A stretch of 64,000 bases of DNA, taken from Methylotenera sp. L2L1. Its GTDB lineage: Bacteria > Pseudomonadota > Gammaproteobacteria > Burkholderiales > Methylophilaceae. A model generated the notes under the pieces. It did no database searches. It was given only the letters and a program-made list of their open reading frames with translations, and was not told the origin of the DNA. The stretch covers positions 930,001 to 994,000 of the forward strand of contig NZ_JQMG01000001.1 in NCBI RefSeq assembly GCF_000744605.1, written 5' to 3'. Below, one piece after another: positions 1 through 8,922 of the stretch. Positions within the stretch are counted from its first letter, which is position 1. Each line of letters begins with the position of its first letter. A program made the translations under genes and the position numbers.

Positions 1-849
1 TTCAATACGTACAATACCAAACCAGTTGGTACCGATGGGCAAAGGCACGGCCGTTTGTAAATATGCGCCATAGCTGTCCGTATTAGCGTGCGAGCCCCAG
101 CGTTGAAAAGCTTCGCCTAGAAACTCAATGCCATGATAATGAGTAATAAAGTCTAGTCCCACCAGATGATAGCGAGTATTGAAGAGGTCTCTTTCGTCAA
201 ACGACATGAGATTCACGCCAATGTTGGCTTGTTGACCAAACGCGATGCGTGCACCTTTGGTGTTTCGGAACCTTAGGTCATCATCGTCCTCGTCCATATC
301 TTTAAGCGTTTCAACGTATAGTGCGTACTCGATGGCACTATTATCAAGCGGGATTGCGCCAAATGCCATGATGCCGTTGGCTGCTGTCGGAAACAATCTG
401 CTGGTTGCTACAGGGCGTGAGCCAGTCCAAACTAGGGGCGATGCATGTAGTTGATTCCAACGACCGGTGGGGGTTAAAAAGCGACCGCCGCGCAGATTGA
501 TTTTGTCTGATAAGTTGTAGTCTAGGTAAAAGCGTTCTAAATCAATATAGCTTTGTTTGGTGTTAAATTTGTTATCGTCATCCCAAGAAATTGGGCTTTC
601 TAGCTCCAGTTCACTAAAAAATTTGAAGCGGCTTTCACCTTCCCAAGTCAGAATCATACTGATTTCATTAAGGGCGGCAGTGGTTTCCGATTCGCGTGGA
701 ATGGTAATGCCGGCACTGGTATAGCCACCTAATCTGAAACCGTCCATGAACCCGTTTTCAGGGCGTGAGGCATCGTCTGCGTATGCAGCCTTGCACAGCA
801 GCAGTAGCAGGGCTACACTGCCGATACAGAATTTATTGATTAGATGCAT
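1..849 (-). CDS. Outer-membrane porin-like protein, 3' end outside the window
   Basis: An open frame of 283 codons without a stop runs from the ATG at 847-849 to base 1, so the C-terminus lies off the window. The start is supported by a GGAG ribosome site five bases upstream. The N-terminus is a signal peptide (MHLINKF, a leucine-rich core, then AYA-DD). The mature part alternates short polar and aromatic stretches (for example GGRFLTPTGRWNQ and YLDYNLSDKINLRGG) typical of a beta-barrel porin. I infer an outer-membrane channel; the substrate cannot be told. It is divergent from the histidine kinase gene at 936, and the 86-base gap holds a small palindrome (920-932) that could be an operator. 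Confidence 0.7.
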   Translation of the reverse strand, partial: MHLINKFCIGSVALLLLLCKAAYADDASRPENGFMDGFRLGGYTSAGITIPRESETTAALNEISMILTWEGESRFKFFSELELESPISWDDDNKFNTKQSYIDLERFYLDYNLSDKINLRGGRFLTPTGRWNQLHASPLVWTGSRPVATSRLFPTAANGIMAFGAIPLDNSAIEYALYVETLKDMDEDDDDLRFRNTKGARIAFGQQANIGVNLMSFDERDLFNTRYHLVGLDFITHYHGIEFLGEAFQRWGSHANTDSYGAYLQTAVPLPIGTNWFGIVRIE

Positions 850-935
850 GCATGCTCCAGCTTTAAATCTGCGATAACTTTTTGAAATGAAGTGCATAAG
901 TTGAAATTAAATACATAGGCGAATTATATTCGATA

Positions 936-2777
936 ATGGCTGGAAAACCTTGTGGCATATCAACAAGCAACGGCGATAATCATCAACGATACGGACTCAC
1001 GCGCAGGCCAAATATTTTGAATCATTCATTTATCAAGTCAATGTCAGTAAGAAGTCTGTTATTAATTGGCTTTTTACTCACGGCCTTGTTGCCGATGTTA
1101 ATCGTGACATTGTTGACATTTCACGAAGCGCGTACCGTGCTAAGAGAGGAAATCGTGCGCGATATGCAGACGCGCGCGAATGCGGCAGCGCATCAGGTGG
1201 ATAATATGATGTTTGAGCGTCTGCAGAACATTGTTTCCTGGAGCCGCCTAGAAGTGATGGACGAAGTCGTGATTGGCGACTTTGACAAGCGCTTGTCTAA
1301 TCTTCTTCATGAGCTCAAGGTGAGCTATCGCGGCGTATATCAGTCGCTTTATGTTGTGAATAACCGGAATATCGTAGTAGCCTCTAGTCAGCCAGCTGAC
1401 ATTGGCAAGCCCGCAGCCGCCGTAACACCGTGGCTGCAAATTTCTTTCTCAAATCGCACCGTGCGTTTGTATCAGCTTGCTGAACAAAAGCTACCTATCG
1501 CCAGTGATATCCTCAATGTGAATCAGCAAAAGGTCGGCACGCTGTGGGTGGTGTTTGACTGGAATGTCATCACCAATATTCTGGACAGCACAGAAAATCA
1601 AGGCAGTGCTGCAGCGTTGATTAATCTGGATGACAAAAACGCTCAAACGCGCATGTTGGCAGCAACTAGGCATTGGGAAAAGATACTGGCAGCGTATGAT
1701 ATCTCGGTGGATTCCGTCCTTTCGCCCTCAGCCGCGCCGCCTATTTTTAATTGGGTGGTTTCAATCGCGCAATATCGCTATGTGGTCATGGCGCCTGTGC
1801 ATCGCATGGGTTATATGTTTATATTATTGTTGATCATTACCGGGCTACTGGCTGCTGCATTTGCAGCACCACTATCAGGTCGTATTACCAAGCCATTAGC
1901 AAGGCTGACTGATTATGCGAATCGATTTATGCGTTCATCGCAGGGAGCATTGCCTGCCACAGAAGGGCCTACCGAGGTGCGTGCGTTGTCTAGTGCCTTT
2001 GGCAAAATGATGGATGATCTTGCACTATCCAAAGAGAATTTGACGCGTGCAGCCAAGCTGGCGGTGGCTGGTGAGATGGCAGCAGCCATGAGCCACGAGA
2101 TTAGAACGCCTTTAGGTATTTTGCGCTCATCCGCACAAGTGTTAGCGCGTGAAAAAGGCTTGAGCACAGAAGGCCAAGAGGTGGTGGCTTTTATTAATAT
2201 GGAAACAGAGCGGTTAAATAAACTGGTTTCTACGTTGGTAGATTCTGCGCGCCCGCGCCAGCCAGAGTTTGCGCTACATGATCTTGTGCCTTTGGTTGAG
2301 CATGTAGTGGCAATGCTGCGGATGCAGGCCAATAAAAAGAGTGTTAACCTAGCCATGGTGGTTCAAAACCAAGCGGAAACGGCAGTCGCAGAGCAAATTG
2401 TAGGCCAAATCGTAGGTAAAATAATAGTAGAGTGCGATGCCGAGCAAATCACCCAAGTATTACTCAATTTGTTGTTGAATGCGATTCAGGTATTGCCAAC
2501 TGGCGGCAAGGTCGTGGTGTCTGTGCTAGATGCACAAGATGATGTTGTGATTAGTGTAGCCGACGACGGTGCAGGGGTGTCGGAAGCGCAAAAAGAACAA
2601 ATATTCGACCCTTTCTTTACTCAGCGTCCTGGCGGTATCGGTTTAGGATTGGCCGTATCTAAACAGATAGTAACCGCTCACTTTGGATCGCTCACCGTAG
2701 AGAAAAGTACACTTGCCAATACTGGAGCAGATTTTAGAGTGCAACTACCAAAACGGCAGTTACTTGGTGATGCCTAA
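936..2777 (+). CDS. Membrane sensor histidine kinase (HAMP, HisKA, HATPase)
   Basis: Membrane kinase of a two-component pair. A first transmembrane segment lies at about residues 40-62 and a second at about 290-312, with a periplasmic sensor loop of some 225 residues between them. A HAMP linker (SGRITKPLARL) follows, then the HisKA H-box with His387 (MSHEIRTP), the N box (NLLLNAIQV) and G boxes (DDGAGV, GGIGLGLAV). The start is uncertain: Met36 (1041) would begin just before the first membrane helix, and neither start has a clear ribosome site. It ends 17 bases before the sigma54-type response regulator, which is presumably its partner. The signal is unknown. Confidence 0.9.
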   Translation: MAGKPCGISTSNGDNHQRYGLTRRPNILNHSFIKSMSVRSLLLIGFLLTALLPMLIVTLLTFHEARTVLREEIVRDMQTRANAAAHQVDNMMFERLQNIVSWSRLEVMDEVVIGDFDKRLSNLLHELKVSYRGVYQSLYVVNNRNIVVASSQPADIGKPAAAVTPWLQISFSNRTVRLYQLAEQKLPIASDILNVNQQKVGTLWVVFDWNVITNILDSTENQGSAAALINLDDKNAQTRMLAATRHWEKILAAYDISVDSVLSPSAAPPIFNWVVSIAQYRYVVMAPVHRMGYMFILLLIITGLLAAAFAAPLSGRITKPLARLTDYANRFMRSSQGALPATEGPTEVRALSSAFGKMMDDLALSKENLTRAAKLAVAGEMAAAMSHEIRTPLGILRSSAQVLAREKGLSTEGQEVVAFINMETERLNKLVSTLVDSARPRQPEFALHDLVPLVEHVVAMLRMQANKKSVNLAMVVQNQAETAVAEQIVGQIVGKIIVECDAEQITQVLLNLLLNAIQVLPTGGKVVVSVLDAQDDVVISVADDGAGVSEAQKEQIFDPFFTQRPGGIGLGLAVSKQIVTAHFGSLTVEKSTLANTGADFRVQLPKRQLLGDA

Positions 2778-2794
2778 TTATAAAAAGCGAGATT

Positions 2795-4183
2795 ATGTCA
2801 GAGAGCCTTAAATATATATTAGCCGTAGATGATGAACCTAGCATGCTGCGTTTGCTGGAGATTAGCCTGCGTCAGGCCGGCTATCAAGCATTGACCGCGA
2901 GAGATGGCCGAGAAGCATTGGAAGTCATCCAGGCACACAAGGTTGACTGTGTGGTGACCGATTTGCATATGCCACGTATGGATGGCTTGCAGCTGCTGAA
3001 AGAAATTCGTAAAACAGACGCTGAGCTTCCAGTGATTATTGTCACGGCACAGGGCGAGATTAAATCTGCTATTGATGCCATGAAAAGCGGCGCATCAGAC
3101 TACATATTGCGCCCCTTTGATTTGGAGGAATTAGAACTTGCCATCAAACGCGCTTTGTCATTCTCTCGGCTGGTGGTTGAAAACAAGTTCTTGCGTGAAG
3201 AAAAATCAGCTAATACCGGCTTGGTAGGCAATAGTCCAGTGATGCAGCAGTTGGCTGAATCAATTCGGCAAGTTGCCCCTGAGAAAGCGACCGTATTGTT
3301 GGCGGGTGAAACTGGTACCGGCAAAGAAGTGGTGGCGCGGGCGATTCATGCGGCATCCCCACGTAATAATGCATTATTTGTCGCCGTTAATTGCGCCGCG
3401 ATTCCGCATGAAATGCTGGAGTCGGAGCTGTTTGGGCATGAGAAAGGTGCATTTACCGGCGCGGTGAAAGAACGTGTCGGTAAGTTTGAGTTAGCAGATG
3501 GCGGTACTTTGTTTTTGGATGAAGTGACTGAAATGCCAATGCAGTTACAGGCTAAATTACTACGCGCGTTGCAAGAAAATGTGATTGAGCGCTTGGGTGG
3601 TAACCGTCCGATTTCTGTAGATATCCGTGTGGTAGCGGCAACTAACCGTAACCCGATAGCCGCGATTAAAGACGGTAAACTGCGTGAAGACTTATATTAT
3701 CGTTTGAATGTATTTCGTATCGACCTGCCCGCACTGAAAGCGCGTAAATCTGATATTGAAGCCTTGGCCGAATATTTCTTAGCTAAACGGCGCGTGGCGA
3801 TATCAGATCAAGCGATTCAGGTGCTGATGCAGTACGACTGGCCCGGCAATGTGCGCGAGTTGGAAAATGTATTAGAGCGCGCGGCCATTATCAGTGGCAA
3901 TCAAATAATACAGCCAGAACATTTGCCCGCAGAAATGTTAAGTAGCGCGACTGAATTAACGGCAACTAATACGGATGCCCATGGACTAACCTCCACGGAG
4001 CCTGCCAGTGACGCGCGTGCAGTGAATGCGCTATCGTTACCTAACTCGGTTGAGGCGTTGGAGCGGCAGTTAATCGTTAAAGCCTTGGCGTTCACGCACG
4101 GTAATAAAAGCAAGGCAGCAAAAGTGCTTGAAATTAGCGAGCGTTCTTTGTGGTACAAACTGAGCCAATACGGCATAGGCTAG
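2795..4183 (+). CDS. NtrC-family sigma54-dependent response regulator
   Basis: The three-domain layout is complete. A receiver domain (residues 1-120) carries the phospho-acceptor Asp56 in VVTDLHMPRMDG. A sigma54-interacting AAA+ domain (about 145-370) has Walker A GETGTGKE and the GAFTGA loop at 218-223. A C-terminal Fis-type helix-turn-helix contains NKSKAAKVLEISERSLWYK. Proteins of this kind hydrolyse ATP to open sigma54 promoters when phosphorylated. It directly follows the histidine kinase gene and is probably co-transcribed with it. Its target promoters are unknown; I saw no convincing sigma54 promoter beside it. Confidence 0.95.
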   Translation: MSESLKYILAVDDEPSMLRLLEISLRQAGYQALTARDGREALEVIQAHKVDCVVTDLHMPRMDGLQLLKEIRKTDAELPVIIVTAQGEIKSAIDAMKSGASDYILRPFDLEELELAIKRALSFSRLVVENKFLREEKSANTGLVGNSPVMQQLAESIRQVAPEKATVLLAGETGTGKEVVARAIHAASPRNNALFVAVNCAAIPHEMLESELFGHEKGAFTGAVKERVGKFELADGGTLFLDEVTEMPMQLQAKLLRALQENVIERLGGNRPISVDIRVVAATNRNPIAAIKDGKLREDLYYRLNVFRIDLPALKARKSDIEALAEYFLAKRRVAISDQAIQVLMQYDWPGNVRELENVLERAAIISGNQIIQPEHLPAEMLSSATELTATNTDAHGLTSTEPASDARAVNALSLPNSVEALERQLIVKALAFTHGNKSKAAKVLEISERSLWYKLSQYGIG

Positions 4184-4313
4184 TGTGTAAGCATCGGCGT
4201 TGATAGCTTGAGCGGCAGGTTTATTCCTATTCATCAGTTTGCATTGCACTTTTGCCTGCGCTGTACACTGTATGGATACGCGTAAAAGTACCTTAGCCAA
4301 TAAGCACTTGCGT

Positions 4314-4319
4314 TATAAT
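4314..4319 (+). promoter_or_regulatory. Possible -10 element before the pcm-like gene
   Basis: A TATAAT hexamer lies 61 bases upstream of the methyltransferase start. No good -35 box is seen at the right distance, so this is a weak sigma70 promoter call. Confidence 0.35.
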
Positions 4320-4380
4320 TAGCATTAAATAAAACACTGTCAATAAAACATCGCAAATAAAATACTACAGAGTAATCAAC

Positions 4381-5091
4381 ATGACACAAACAGCAAAAAC
4401 CGTAGAACCGCATGCACCTGTTCAATTTAATGCCAAATTTAATATAGCTGAAGCCAGATTTAACATGATTGAGCAGCAAATTCGCACTTGGGAGGTGTTA
4501 GACCCAGTCGTGCTAGCAGTGTTAGATAAAGTGCCACGCGAAAACTTTGTTGCAGAATCTCAGGTGGGTTTGGCTTTTGCAGATGTTGAGTTGCCAATTG
4601 GTGAAGACCAAACCATGCTGTCGCCAAAGCTGGAAGGCCGTATTCTGCAAGCTTTAAATATTAAAAAGACAGACAAAGTATTGCTGGTAGGCACCGGTAG
4701 CGGTTATTTAGCAGCATTGCTGGCTACTCTAGCGCAGCATGTGCATGCGGTTGAAATCTACCCAGAGCTGTCTAATACTGCGCAATATCGCTTACAAGCG
4801 CAAGGTATCCACAATGTGACGCTTTACGTGGGTGATGCGGCTAACGGTTTCGCGGCCGCTGCTCCTTACGATGTGATTGTGTTTGCTGGCTCATTGCCGT
4901 TACGCCCAATTGCAGCAGAAAAAATGTTAAACGTAGGTGGCCGTTTGTTTGCGGTAGTAGGCGGCTCTCCAATCATGGAAGCAACCGTCACCGAGCGAGT
5001 AAGCGAAGGTTCGTACCGTCATGAAACGATATTTGAAACCTGCTTACCAGTGTTAGAGAATGCACCACAGGCAACCAAGTTTGCTTTTTAA
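4381..5091 (+). CDS. Protein-L-isoaspartate O-methyltransferase family protein
   Basis: A 236-residue SAM-dependent methyltransferase of the PCMT family. The family's N-terminal pattern is present (NMIEQQIRTWEVLD, VPRENFV), and the SAM-binding glycine motif is VLLVGTGSGYLAALLA. In classical members the enzyme methylates damaged isoaspartyl residues to start their repair. This version, next to tolC, is a common betaproteobacterial arrangement and its real substrate is less certain. It lies 25 bases before tolC, suggesting a pcm-tolC-hydrolase transcript. Confidence 0.85.
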   Translation: MTQTAKTVEPHAPVQFNAKFNIAEARFNMIEQQIRTWEVLDPVVLAVLDKVPRENFVAESQVGLAFADVELPIGEDQTMLSPKLEGRILQALNIKKTDKVLLVGTGSGYLAALLATLAQHVHAVEIYPELSNTAQYRLQAQGIHNVTLYVGDAANGFAAAAPYDVIVFAGSLPLRPIAAEKMLNVGGRLFAVVGGSPIMEATVTERVSEGSYRHETIFETCLPVLENAPQATKFAF

Positions 5092-5116
5092 TCACCTGTA
5101 TTGATTAAACGCTAGT

Positions 5117-6481
5117 ATGCTTAAGATATCTCAAACCTTAATCAAGCTCGCCGTGCTGTTGCTTGCATTTGCTCCTTATGCACATGCTGACGACAAAGCA
5201 TATTCCTTGATTGAGGTTTATCAGCAAGCCTTGGAAAATGATCCTACATTGGCTTCTGCATTAAGTGCTAATCAGGCCGCACAAGAGGCGATAGAGCAGG
5301 CCAAAGCCTTATATCGCCCTACGCTTACTTTAAATGCGGGTGCCAATGCCACCCAAACCGATATTCGGTTCTTAACAGGGTTTAATCCATTTAGGGCAGA
5401 AGGCCGCTCAAATTTTGAGGGCTACAACTACGGTGTGCAGGCACGTCAGCCGATTTACCGTAAAGATAGCTTAGTGCAAATCGACCAAAGCAAAGTGCAA
5501 GTCAGCCAAGCCGATAAGCAGCTGAATTTGAGTAAGCAAGACTTGATGCTACGCGTGACGCAGGCGTATTTTGATGTGCTGTTGGCACAAGACAAAATAG
5601 AGTTAATCGTTGCGCAGAAAGCTGCGATTTTAAGCCAGTTAGAGCAGGCTAAAGCTAACTTTGAGGTCGGTACAGCCACGATTACAGATGTCAATGAGGC
5701 ACAAGCGCGTTTTGATTTAGTGTTCGCGCAGGAAATAGCCGCGATTAACGAGCACCAAATCGCTAAGCATGCTGTGCAGGCGATTACAGGAAAAATACCG
5801 CAAAAGCTTGCCACGGTGAAGGCGAACATGGCCACCACTAGCCTAGCGCAGGGGTTAGATAAATGGCTAGAAGTAGCCACGCAAAATAACCTGAATATTC
5901 AGATTCAGCAGGATGCGCTTGCCATTTCCACCCAAGAGGTCGAGCGCTTAAGAGCAGGGCATTTACCTACATTAGATGCAGTTGCAAGCCATACCAATAA
6001 TTATGCCAATGGTAGCGCCAATGGTCTTGGTAGTGAGCTGCAAACTTCTACGATTGGTTTACAGTTGGAAATTCCGTTGTATCAAGGTGGTGCTGTCAGT
6101 TCGCGTGTGCGCCAAGCGGTGCTTAATCAGCAAAAAGCACAGGATGATATACAAATCGCACGCCGCAGTGCCGAGCTAGAAACGCAACGTGCTTATCTCA
6201 ATTTAAGCTCCAGCATTGCGCAGGTCAAAGCCTACGAGCAAGCGTTGCTTTCTAGCCAAAGCCAAGTAGATTCTACCAAGTTAGGCTATGAGGTCGGCGT
6301 GCGTACCAGTGTTGATGTGCTCAATGCGCAACAGCAGCTATTTAGTGCTAAACGTGATCTATTACAGTCACGCTATAGTTATTTAGTCAATATCATCCGC
6401 CTTAAAGCCATTTCCGGTGTTGTAGCAGAGCCTGATCTAGCGGATATTAATCAACAATTAGTGATCGTAGGGGCGCGCTAA
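5117..6481 (+). CDS. tolC: TolC-family outer-membrane efflux protein
   Basis: A 454-residue outer-membrane channel of type I secretion and tripartite efflux systems. It has a cleavable signal peptide (cut near HAHA-DD) and the tandem repeat structure of the family: SLIEVYQQALENDP at the start of the first half, VGTATITDVNEAQARFD in the middle, and the matching VGVRTSVDVLNAQQQLF in the second half. Its length fits TolC (about 450-500). No inner-membrane pump or adaptor gene is adjacent, so it probably serves several partners. The next gene begins one base after the stop. Confidence 0.92.
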   Translation: MLKISQTLIKLAVLLLAFAPYAHADDKAYSLIEVYQQALENDPTLASALSANQAAQEAIEQAKALYRPTLTLNAGANATQTDIRFLTGFNPFRAEGRSNFEGYNYGVQARQPIYRKDSLVQIDQSKVQVSQADKQLNLSKQDLMLRVTQAYFDVLLAQDKIELIVAQKAAILSQLEQAKANFEVGTATITDVNEAQARFDLVFAQEIAAINEHQIAKHAVQAITGKIPQKLATVKANMATTSLAQGLDKWLEVATQNNLNIQIQQDALAISTQEVERLRAGHLPTLDAVASHTNNYANGSANGLGSELQTSTIGLQLEIPLYQGGAVSSRVRQAVLNQQKAQDDIQIARRSAELETQRAYLNLSSSIAQVKAYEQALLSSQSQVDSTKLGYEVGVRTSVDVLNAQQQLFSAKRDLLQSRYSYLVNIIRLKAISGVVAEPDLADINQQLVIVGAR

Positions 6482-6482
6482 A

Positions 6483-7043
6483 GTGCAATATCCAACTCAA
6501 AAGGCTAGTGTTACATTAAGCCAGTTCGCGCTTGTGGATGTGCAGACTAAGCTAACGGTGGCGATGCCTGTGAGCGAGATGCAAGCCGTGATTAAAAATT
6601 GCGGTATCTTGTTGCAGGCGGCCAATATGCTGAATGTGGCTTATATTGTCACTGAGCAATATCCAAAAGGTTTGGGGCATACCGTGCCGGAGCTCTCGGC
6701 CTTGGTTCAACCCCTGCAGCCTGTTGAAAAGGTTTCTTTTTCCTGTGCTGCAGAGCCTAAGTTTAATCGGCAATTGACGCGCGATCATTCGCAAATTGTG
6801 CTGGCTGGCATGGAGGCGCATATTTGTATTTTGCAAACAGCGCTTGATTTAGTGAGCATGGGTAAACAGGTGTTTGTGGTAGAAGATGCCATCATTTCTC
6901 GCAACCCAGCCAATAAGGCCAATGCCATCGAAAGAATGCGTAACGCAGGCTGTGTGATTACTAATACAGAGTCGCTGGTGTTTGAGTGGCTAGGTGTGGC
7001 TGAAGGCGACGCATTCAAGGCGATTAGTAAGCTGATTCGCTAG
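6483..7043 (+). CDS. Isochorismatase-family cysteine hydrolase
   Basis: A 186-residue alpha/beta hydrolase of the isochorismatase-like (YcaC/nicotinamidase) family. The catalytic Asp is in LVDVQTKL near the N-terminus, and the nucleophile cysteine is in GMEAHICILQTALD. It uses a GTG start one base after the tolC stop, implying translational coupling. Substrate is unknown. Two further family members lie in the window (19952-20584 and 31963-32562), but their sequences differ clearly, so they are not recent duplicates. Confidence 0.8.
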   Translation: MQYPTQKASVTLSQFALVDVQTKLTVAMPVSEMQAVIKNCGILLQAANMLNVAYIVTEQYPKGLGHTVPELSALVQPLQPVEKVSFSCAAEPKFNRQLTRDHSQIVLAGMEAHICILQTALDLVSMGKQVFVVEDAIISRNPANKANAIERMRNAGCVITNTESLVFEWLGVAEGDAFKAISKLIR

Positions 7044-7132
7044 TGTTGTCTATAGTATTAGTAGTCAGTATTTATAGCTGCTCCTCTAGATAATGGCAGC
7101 ATTTGTAAATTGAAACCTCAATGCTCACCGTC

Positions 7133-7248
7133 GTCATACCAGCGCAGGCTGGTATCCAGTCAAGGTGATGTGATGGTCAAGAATGGTTGTTTATTGTAAA
7201 AAAGCTAGCATTCACGCCGGCTGGATTCCCACCTGTTCGGGAATGACG
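7133..7248. repeat. Dispersed palindromic repeat pair between convergent genes
   Basis: Two hairpin units lie between the convergent hydrolase and waaA genes. The first (7133-7159) starts GTCATACCAGC and returns as GCTGGTATCC. The second (7221-7247) reads CTGGATTCCC, a short loop, then GGGAATGAC. Both resemble the units at 13822-13846 and 62143-62383. They are probably REP-like elements and may also stop convergent transcription. Confidence 0.65.
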
Positions 7249-7285
7249 TTATTTGTGAGATTAGCTGTAGGTGTTAGTATTAGCC

Positions 7286-8545
7286 TTAAATATACGGCCT
7301 AAGTAGGTTTAACGTTTTTTCCGTAGCACCACGGTTACGCTCACTAAATTGTAGGCTTGCATCACTCATGGCCTGCCTTTGTTCATCGTTAGCAAATAGC
7401 TGCTGTAATGTTGTGCTCAAGTTCTCTACATTTTGCACGCGGTAGGTCGCCCCTGCAATCACTGCCATTTGCGCGGCTTCTTCAAAGTTAAAGGTATGTG
7501 GTCCTACTAATACAGGTTTTCCCATGCTACATGCTTCAATCAGGTTTTGTCCGCCAAATGGCAGTAAGCTGCCGCCGATAAAGGCTACATCACAACTTGC
7601 GTAATAGGTGAACATTTCCCCCATAGAGTCGCCAACTAGATAATTCACATTATTTAAGTCAGCCGTTTCATGGGTAAGGCTGGTGCGCCGTATAAATGGC
7701 AGATTAGACTTTCTTAAGAGCTCTGCCACTTCATCAAAGCGCTGCGGGTGCCTAGGTACAATGATGGTAAGCAAGTTGGGGATATTGGCTTTGCTGACGG
7801 CTTCAATTATTAAGGCCTCTTCACCATCGCGCGTGCTGGCGGCTAAAAACACAGGGCGTGCAGCGCCTAATTGTTTGCGTAGCTTTTTACCTAACTCGTG
7901 CGCATGCTCATGCGGTGCAACATCAAACTTGATATTGCCGGTAATGCTGATCTCAGTTGCGCCTAGCTGCTTCAAGCGCGTAGCATCTGCGTCAGTTTGT
8001 GCGCCAATCTTACTTAAGTTTTGCAAGCCTTCTGTGAGCACTTTGCCCAACTTGCGGTAGCCTATGGCAGACTTTTCTGAGAGCCTTGCGTTGGCAAGTA
8101 CTAATGGGATATTGCGTTGCTTACAGCCGGCAATTAAGTTAAACCAAAGCTCGGTTTCCATTAATACGCCAATCGTAGGCTTAAAATGTTTTAAGAAACG
8201 GGCAACGGCAAATGGCACATCGTAAGGTAAATATACTCTGCTTACTTTGTCTCCAAACAATTGCTCACTAGTAGCGCGACCAGTTGGCGTAGTGTGTGTC
8301 AGTAAGAGTTGATGCTGTGGATATTGGCTTAATAACGCTTTGACTAAAGGCTCTGCGGCACGGGTTTCGCCTACGGAAACACAATGCAGCCAAATCACAG
8401 GTGTTTGTACTGGGGTGCTATAAAAGCCATAACGTTCACGCCAATGTGCTAAGTATTCAGCTTGCTTTCTGCCACGCCAAAGCAGCTTAAGTGGCGTTAA
8501 TGGCAGCAGTAGAGTTAGCAAGCATGTATAAAGATTACGCGTCAT
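7286..8545 (-). CDS. waaA: 3-deoxy-D-manno-octulosonic acid (Kdo) transferase
   Basis: A 419-residue glycosyltransferase that adds Kdo to lipid A precursors in the inner leaflet of the cytoplasmic membrane. Visible family signatures are the N-terminal membrane anchor, WLHCVSVGETRAAEPLV, LLTHTTPTGR, the acceptor-side segment VLMETELWFN and the nucleotide-sugar-domain motif FIGGSLLPFGGQNLIEA. Length is normal (about 420). It converges on the pcm-tolC-hydrolase row. No strong ribosome site is seen before the ATG at 8545. Confidence 0.95.
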   Translation of the reverse strand: MTRNLYTCLLTLLLPLTPLKLLWRGRKQAEYLAHWRERYGFYSTPVQTPVIWLHCVSVGETRAAEPLVKALLSQYPQHQLLLTHTTPTGRATSEQLFGDKVSRVYLPYDVPFAVARFLKHFKPTIGVLMETELWFNLIAGCKQRNIPLVLANARLSEKSAIGYRKLGKVLTEGLQNLSKIGAQTDADATRLKQLGATEISITGNIKFDVAPHEHAHELGKKLRKQLGAARPVFLAASTRDGEEALIIEAVSKANIPNLLTIIVPRHPQRFDEVAELLRKSNLPFIRRTSLTHETADLNNVNYLVGDSMGEMFTYYASCDVAFIGGSLLPFGGQNLIEACSMGKPVLVGPHTFNFEEAAQMAVIAGATYRVQNVENLSTTLQQLFANDEQRQAMSDASLQFSERNRGATEKTLNLLRPYI

Positions 8546-8744
8546 TTTGTATATTAGTGTTAAGCAGGTGCAATGTAGAGTTGTTGTATTTTCGCACAGT
8601 TTATTTCATCTGGTTTTTTAAGGTGAATAGCGTAGTATTTTATTTAGCGATTGCGCTAAGCCAACGCCGGTGCGGTGTTGATTTTTGGCAAGAGAAATCT
8701 ATGATTTTTGTTAAAAATATTTATGCAAAAACAACTTGACCTAC

Positions 8745-8786
8745 CACTACAGAATGATTAAATTACTAAAAAAACACAATATATAG
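8745..8786 (+). promoter_or_regulatory. Pair of NrdR boxes upstream of nrdJa
   Basis: ACACAATATATAGTGG at 8774-8789 matches the NrdR consensus almost exactly. A weaker box, CACTACAGAATG, begins at 8745, exactly 30 bases before the matching position of the strong box, the three-helical-turn spacing usual for NrdR pairs. NrdR represses ribonucleotide reductase genes when dATP is high. The rest of the 377-base gap (8546-8922) shows no gene and no B12-riboswitch core. Confidence 0.75.
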
Positions 8787-8922
8787 TGGTTAATGCAAAG
8801 TTCTAGTGGTGTTAAAAAGTTAGTGTGTGCTTACCATCTTCAACTGCGCTACCGTATAAATAATACAGGCTTATCTCATTGTTTTATCATTGATTTAAGT
8901 CTACCAATAAGAGGGTTAAATA

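Noticed and set aside
850-935. Sigma54 promoter for the two-component system
   Set aside because: The GG-N10-GC spacing of a sigma54 promoter was not found near 936 or 4381, so self-regulation by the NtrC-like protein is not supported.
8546-8922. B12 riboswitch before the B12-dependent reductase
   Set aside because: No cobalamin-riboswitch core (GCCACTG box and flanking helices) was found; NrdR boxes explain the region better. The 82-residue frame at 8491-8739 overlaps the waaA start and looks non-coding.
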